From CAYVDB01 sp964450705 (GTDB lineage Bacteria > Patescibacteriota > Minisyncoccia > Phycocordibacterales > Zambryskibacteraceae), in NCBI GenBank assembly GCA_964450705.1, contig CAYVDB010000007.1, forward strand, positions 1-24,244: a DNA stretch of 24,244 bases. The letters run 5' to 3'. The position numbers were made by a program, and so were the translations under genes. How positions within the stretch are numbered: the first letter of the stretch is position 1; each line of letters begins with the position of its first letter. Below the pieces are notes generated by a model that made no database searches, had not been told where the DNA came from, and saw nothing but the letters and a program-made list of their open reading frames with translations. Below are positions 21,513-24,244 of this stretch, in pieces.

Positions 21513-22646
21513 TTACAACAATGATTTCAAGCCTTGAATATATAGAGCCAAGTGCTCTTCTTTCGATAAAATAAGCCTCCTAATATCTTGTGTTATTGCC
21601 CTTGAAAGAGAGCGCTCTACAATAGGGTTTTCAAAAATACTTACAAGCTTATTTACTATACACCCCTCATTCTGAACTGGGCATACAAACGCATTAATAC
21701 CATCACGAAATATGTCCTGAGCAATACCGACATTCGTTGTAACAATGGGACACCCTGCGGCCGCAGCCTCAACAAGAGTCATTCCGTACCCCTCGAAATC
21801 AGAAGTATGTAGAAATACTGATGCAGTCTTGAAATAAGAAGAAATATTCTGTTGCCATGCTTCAAAAACAACTCGCTCTTGAATACCTAACTTACTTACT
21901 AAAGAACGGAGCTTACGTTCTTCGCTACCTTTGCCAACGATAATAAGTAACGCCTTGGGGAAACGGCTACTTGCTTTTGCAAAAGCTCGAATGGCCATAT
22001 CAATTCTTTTTTCAGGGGATAATCGAGATGCAATCAAAATATGAGTGTCATGATGAGGATATTTGATCCTTAGGTTTACATCGATAGGATAATCTTCCAA
22101 TTTTTTTATATCTACGAATACAGGTAAAACCTGAATCTTTTGAGTGGGAATCTTAAAATGTTCCACAAGATCATTTTTGATTTTTTCACGCACAACCCGA
22201 ATCCCATCCGCTCGAGGTAGTGTAAAACGAGAAATCTCAAACCGCATCCAGTTCAACAAAGACCCGTCATAAAAAGATTTACTATAAAAATCTGTATGAA
22301 TCTGTAATTGGAGAGGTATACGATTACGTTTTTTTAGTAGATAGCCGACTACCCCTGTCTCAAATGGATCCTGCGTAGTAATTACCGTCTCTCCAAAATA
22401 AATTATAGAAAGAATTTTCTGAGCTTTAAATAGAGCATCCCTTATATACCATAATCTGCTCGTAGAGTTAGTAGCATATACATATACTTGTTTAGAAAGC
22501 TGAATATCTCTATGCTCATCCTTATTTAAGGAGAAAATAACAATATGAAGCTCTCCACATTGTTTGCCATACTCAATCATTCTTTGAGCTACGGGAGATT
22601 GAGGATTAAAGATATTACGATCAGTTGAAATAGAAACAATTCTCAT
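21513..22646 (-). CDS. GT4-family glycosyltransferase, first gene of the ten-gene glycan block
   Basis: The ATG at 22646 gives 377 residues starting MRIVSISTDRNIFNP. The longer frame from 22721 would cross the promoter region and the start of the divergent gene. The donor domain has LIASRLSPEKRIDMAI (about 204-219) and IVGKGSEERKL. E-x7-E is intact as Glu285 and Glu293 (EGYGMTLVE), followed by AAAAGCPIVTTN. It is a retaining GT4 enzyme, probably acting early in assembly of the lipid-linked glycan; the order of action is inferred only from gene order. An extended -10 element lies 11 nt before the start, so the block's mRNA probably begins almost at this ATG. Confidence 0.9.
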   Translation of the reverse strand: MRIVSISTDRNIFNPQSPVAQRMIEYGKQCGELHIVIFSLNKDEHRDIQLSKQVYVYATNSTSRLWYIRDALFKAQKILSIIYFGETVITTQDPFETGVVGYLLKKRNRIPLQLQIHTDFYSKSFYDGSLLNWMRFEISRFTLPRADGIRVVREKIKNDLVEHFKIPTQKIQVLPVFVDIKKLEDYPIDVNLRIKYPHHDTHILIASRLSPEKRIDMAIRAFAKASSRFPKALLIIVGKGSEERKLRSLVSKLGIQERVVFEAWQQNISSYFKTASVFLHTSDFEGYGMTLVEAAAAGCPIVTTNVGIAQDIFRDGINAFVCPVQNEGCIVNKLVSIFENPIVERSLSRAITQDIRRLILSKEEHLALYIQGLKSLL

Positions 22647-22657
22647 ATAATAGGGGC

Positions 22658-22666
22658 ATAATATCA
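22658..22666 (-). promoter_or_regulatory. Extended -10 promoter element for the ten-gene glycan block
   Basis: The minus strand reads TGA-TATTAT, ending 11 nt before the ATG at 22646. The expected start site leaves a leader of only about 5 nt, and no Shine-Dalgarno is present. It lies back to back with the promoter of the plus-strand GT4 gene, so the two promoters share one short intergenic region. Confidence 0.5.
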
Positions 22667-22681
22667 TAGGAAGCAGAGGAA

Positions 22682-22690
22682 TGTTATAAT
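22682..22690 (+). promoter_or_regulatory. Extended -10 promoter element for the plus-strand GT4 gene
   Basis: The plus strand reads TGT-TATAAT, a perfect -10 with a TGn extension, 11 nt before the ATG at 22702. The predicted leader is about 5 nt. The sequence at -35 distance (TATCAT) is poor, as is common with extended -10 promoters. Confidence 0.6.
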
Positions 22691-22701
22691 TCCAAAATCT
22701 T

Positions 22702-23850
22702 ATGAAAATACTCATCGCCACCCCGATTTACCCACCCGAGATAGGAGGCCCAGCAACCTATACAAAAGAACTCTGCGAAAGGCTCCATGATAGACACTTG
22801 ATCACTGTACTTGCGTACACCGATAATCAGGAAAGTCCTTCAGGCGTAAGGTTGCTTACTGTAAGTAAGAAAACTCCATTGTTTATACGTTTACTACGCT
22901 ACTTTATAGTCCTACTAAAAGAAGCTCCTCGTCATGATGTTATTTACGTACAAAACGCAGTAGCATCTGGGTTCCCTGTTGCAATGGCTTCGTTTATTAC
23001 CAGAACTCCTTTTATATTAAAGTTCGTTGGGGATGAGAGCTGGGAACGCGCAACTCAACGACGTCAGACAAAAAAGACACTTGAAGATTTCTTGAGAAAA
23101 CCGGAAGGAGACATGCGTATAAAGAGCATGATGTGGTTACAGGGTTTTGTATTGAGACAAGCTCGAATCGTAACTACTCCATCTTTATATCTTGGAGAGG
23201 AAATACAGAAAGCGTATAAATTAAAGAAAGATCGTGTAATTGTAAACTACAACGCCGCCGAGGAAACAGAGACTATTCCATTTGAGGTCACAAGAGTCCC
23301 GCACCAAATTGCCACAACTGCACGGCTAGTCGCCTGGAAGGGAGTTGACGGAATACTTGAGGCTGTTGCTATCCTTAAAGAAAAAATACCAGATTTAACC
23401 TTTAAGATAGCTGGCGACGGCCCTGAATTGGAATCTCTTGAGAATCTTGCGAGAAAGTTAGGCATTACAGAACGTGTAGAATTTTTAGGAAAGGTTTCGC
23501 GAGCAGAAACATGGCGCATTAGAAAACAATCTGAGTTATATATCTTAAACTCTACTTACGAAGGATTACCACACACGGTCCTAACAAGTTTTGCCGCAGA
23601 AATACCGACGATTGCAACTAATATTTCAGGGACTAATGAAGCAATCTACCATGAAAAAACAGGTCTCTTAGTAGAACCAAATAACCCTAAAGAACTTGCC
23701 CGAGCAATTGAAAGACTCCTTGAAGATCATGATCTTCAATCTAAGCTTGTTACGAATGGGTTAAAACTTCTAAGAGAAAAATTCTCTTGGGAGTCGCATA
23801 TAAAGACCTTAGAGACCTTTTTCCAATCTTCGTCGAAGCCAGGACACTAG
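22702..23850 (+). CDS. GT4-like glycosyltransferase lacking the second Glu of E-x7-E
   Basis: The 382-residue GT-B protein begins MKILIATPIYPPEIGGPATY, with the PPEIGG acceptor loop common in GT4 enzymes. The donor domain has TTARLVAWKGVDGILEAV (about 205-222) and IAGDGPELESL (236-246). The active-site block is STYEGLPHTVLTSFAAEIP (284-302). Glu287 is present, but position 295, where the second Glu of E-x7-E belongs, is Thr. The usual form in this subgroup is EGLPHTVLEAMA. The rest of the fold is intact, so this is a substitution, not decay. The gene is transcribed away from the ten-gene block from a shared divergent promoter region and overlaps the convergent epimerase gene by 42 nt. Confidence 0.87.
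   Translation: MKILIATPIYPPEIGGPATYTKELCERLHDRHLITVLAYTDNQESPSGVRLLTVSKKTPLFIRLLRYFIVLLKEAPRHDVIYVQNAVASGFPVAMASFITRTPFILKFVGDESWERATQRRQTKKTLEDFLRKPEGDMRIKSMMWLQGFVLRQARIVTTPSLYLGEEIQKAYKLKKDRVIVNYNAAEETETIPFEVTRVPHQIATTARLVAWKGVDGILEAVAILKEKIPDLTFKIAGDGPELESLENLARKLGITERVEFLGKVSRAETWRIRKQSELYILNSTYEGLPHTVLTSFAAEIPTIATNISGTNEAIYHEKTGLLVEPNNPKELARAIERLLEDHDLQSKLVTNGLKLLREKFSWESHIKTLETFFQSSSKPGH
23720..23739. repeat. 20-bp perfect palindrome inside the GT4 gene
   Basis: The sequence TTGAAGATCA followed by its exact reverse complement TGATCTTCAA has no spacer. It lies within codons for LEDHDLQ. It may be a chance result of codon use, or a binding site for a dimeric protein. Confidence 0.7.
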
Positions 23851-24244
23851 ATTTGTGATCCCGACCACCAAATCCGTCTTCGGCTCCCAATCTAGGAGTT
23901 CCCTAGCCTTACTAATATCGGCGTACGTAGATTCGACACTTGCCTGATTACTTGGTCGACTTTGTACCCGAGCTTTAACCCCAACAACTTCTTCAAATAC
24001 AGAAAGAAGTTCTTTGAGCGAATGCGGTTTGGAATTACCGATATTCAAAACTTCAAAACCAAGAGGTTTTTCAAGTGCTTTAATTGTGGCATCAACCACA
24101 TCGCCAATATAAGTATAATCTCGTTTTCGAGAACCATCTCCTGAAATTTCTATCACCTCACCAGCAAGAAGAGCCTTACCCCATAAGTATGGAACCATCG
24201 TCGGACGATTACCTTCACCATAAGCATTAAAGTATCGAAGGTTT
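23809..24244 (-). CDS. NAD-dependent sugar-nucleotide epimerase/dehydratase, 5' part beyond the window
   Basis: The frame is open to the window edge, so only the C-terminal 144 residues are present. The ATG at 24198 is internal. The visible part begins LRYFNAYGEGNRPTM, the conserved strand and loop of extended SDR sugar-nucleotide epimerases. It continues with ISGDGSRKRDYTYIGDVVDA and a C-terminal STYADISKARELLDWEPK helix, typical of UDP-glucuronate 4-epimerase, UDP-glucose 4-epimerase and related enzymes. The N-terminal NAD loop and catalytic Tyr-x-x-x-Lys cannot be seen. The RP-T-M block resembles UDP-glucuronate epimerases slightly more. It would supply a nucleotide sugar to the glycosyltransferases. 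Its 3' end overlaps the convergent GT4 gene by 42 nt. Confidence 0.88.
   Translation of the reverse strand, partial: NLRYFNAYGEGNRPTMVPYLWGKALLAGEVIEISGDGSRKRDYTYIGDVVDATIKALEKPLGFEVLNIGNSKPHSLKELLSVFEEVVGVKARVQSRPSNQASVESTYADISKARELLDWEPKTDLVVGITNLVSWLRRRLEKGL

Noticed and set aside
22647..22721. 25-residue N-terminal extension of the first GT4 gene of the block
   Set aside because: It crosses the divergent promoters and the start of the plus-strand GT4 gene. MRIVSIST at 22646 is the expected first beta strand.

Overview
The window looks like a piece of a Patescibacteria (Candidate Phyla Radiation) chromosome, probably Parcubacteria-like. This is inferred from several traits together: AT-rich DNA, tightly packed overlapping genes, few Shine-Dalgarno sequences, -10 boxes lying directly upstream of start codons, a SecA with an insertion of about 28 residues between its Walker motifs, and a large envelope-glycan locus. 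TGA is a real stop, because four ATGA stop/start overlaps depend on it. That argues against the recoded Gracilibacteria and Absconditabacteria. No rRNA, tRNA, IS element or CRISPR array was seen.

Layout. (1) 1-4622, minus strand: secA, a GNAT acetyltransferase, a membrane-anchored CapA-type protein and a DedA-type membrane protein cut by the window edge. (2) 4623-5340: an unusual region without large genes. It holds a 29-residue Lys/Ala/Arg-rich peptide gene with its own promoter, leader hairpin and terminator; an AT-rich palindromic stretch with a consensus DnaA box; and a putative structured RNA of about 273 nt with a perfect promoter, a long wobble-paired stem, long-range complementarities and a strong terminator. 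(3) 5341-11902, minus strand: six genes comprising a GT-C glycosyltransferase, a half-size SMR/EamA transporter, a HAD phosphatase, a UbiA-type phosphoribosyl-polyprenyl synthase, an extended SDR and an O-antigen ligase/polymerase with TPRs. (4) 11980-13245, plus strand: a Wzx-type flippase, divergent from block 3. (5) 13226-22646, minus strand: ten closely spaced genes comprising four GT4 glycosyltransferases, three methyltransferases and a WbpE/WbpB/WbpD-like trio. (6) 22702-23850, plus strand: a GT4 glycosyltransferase, convergent with a truncated sugar-nucleotide epimerase that runs off the right edge.

How the genes fit together. Block 5 should make an acetamido-sugar uronate nucleotide (UDP-GlcNAc3NAcA type) and assemble a methylated oligosaccharide on a lipid carrier in the cytoplasm. 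The Wzx-like flippase would export it and the ligase/polymerase would join or transfer it outside. Block 3 looks like a parallel lipid-linked pentose route: UbiA and HAD make polyprenyl-phospho-pentose, the small transporter flips it, and the GT-C enzyme uses it outside. CapA and DedA are also envelope proteins.

The most unusual material is the 4690-5340 region. The putative RNA matched none of the common bacterial RNAs I could test by eye (SRP, tmRNA, RNase P, 6S), but no covariance search was possible.
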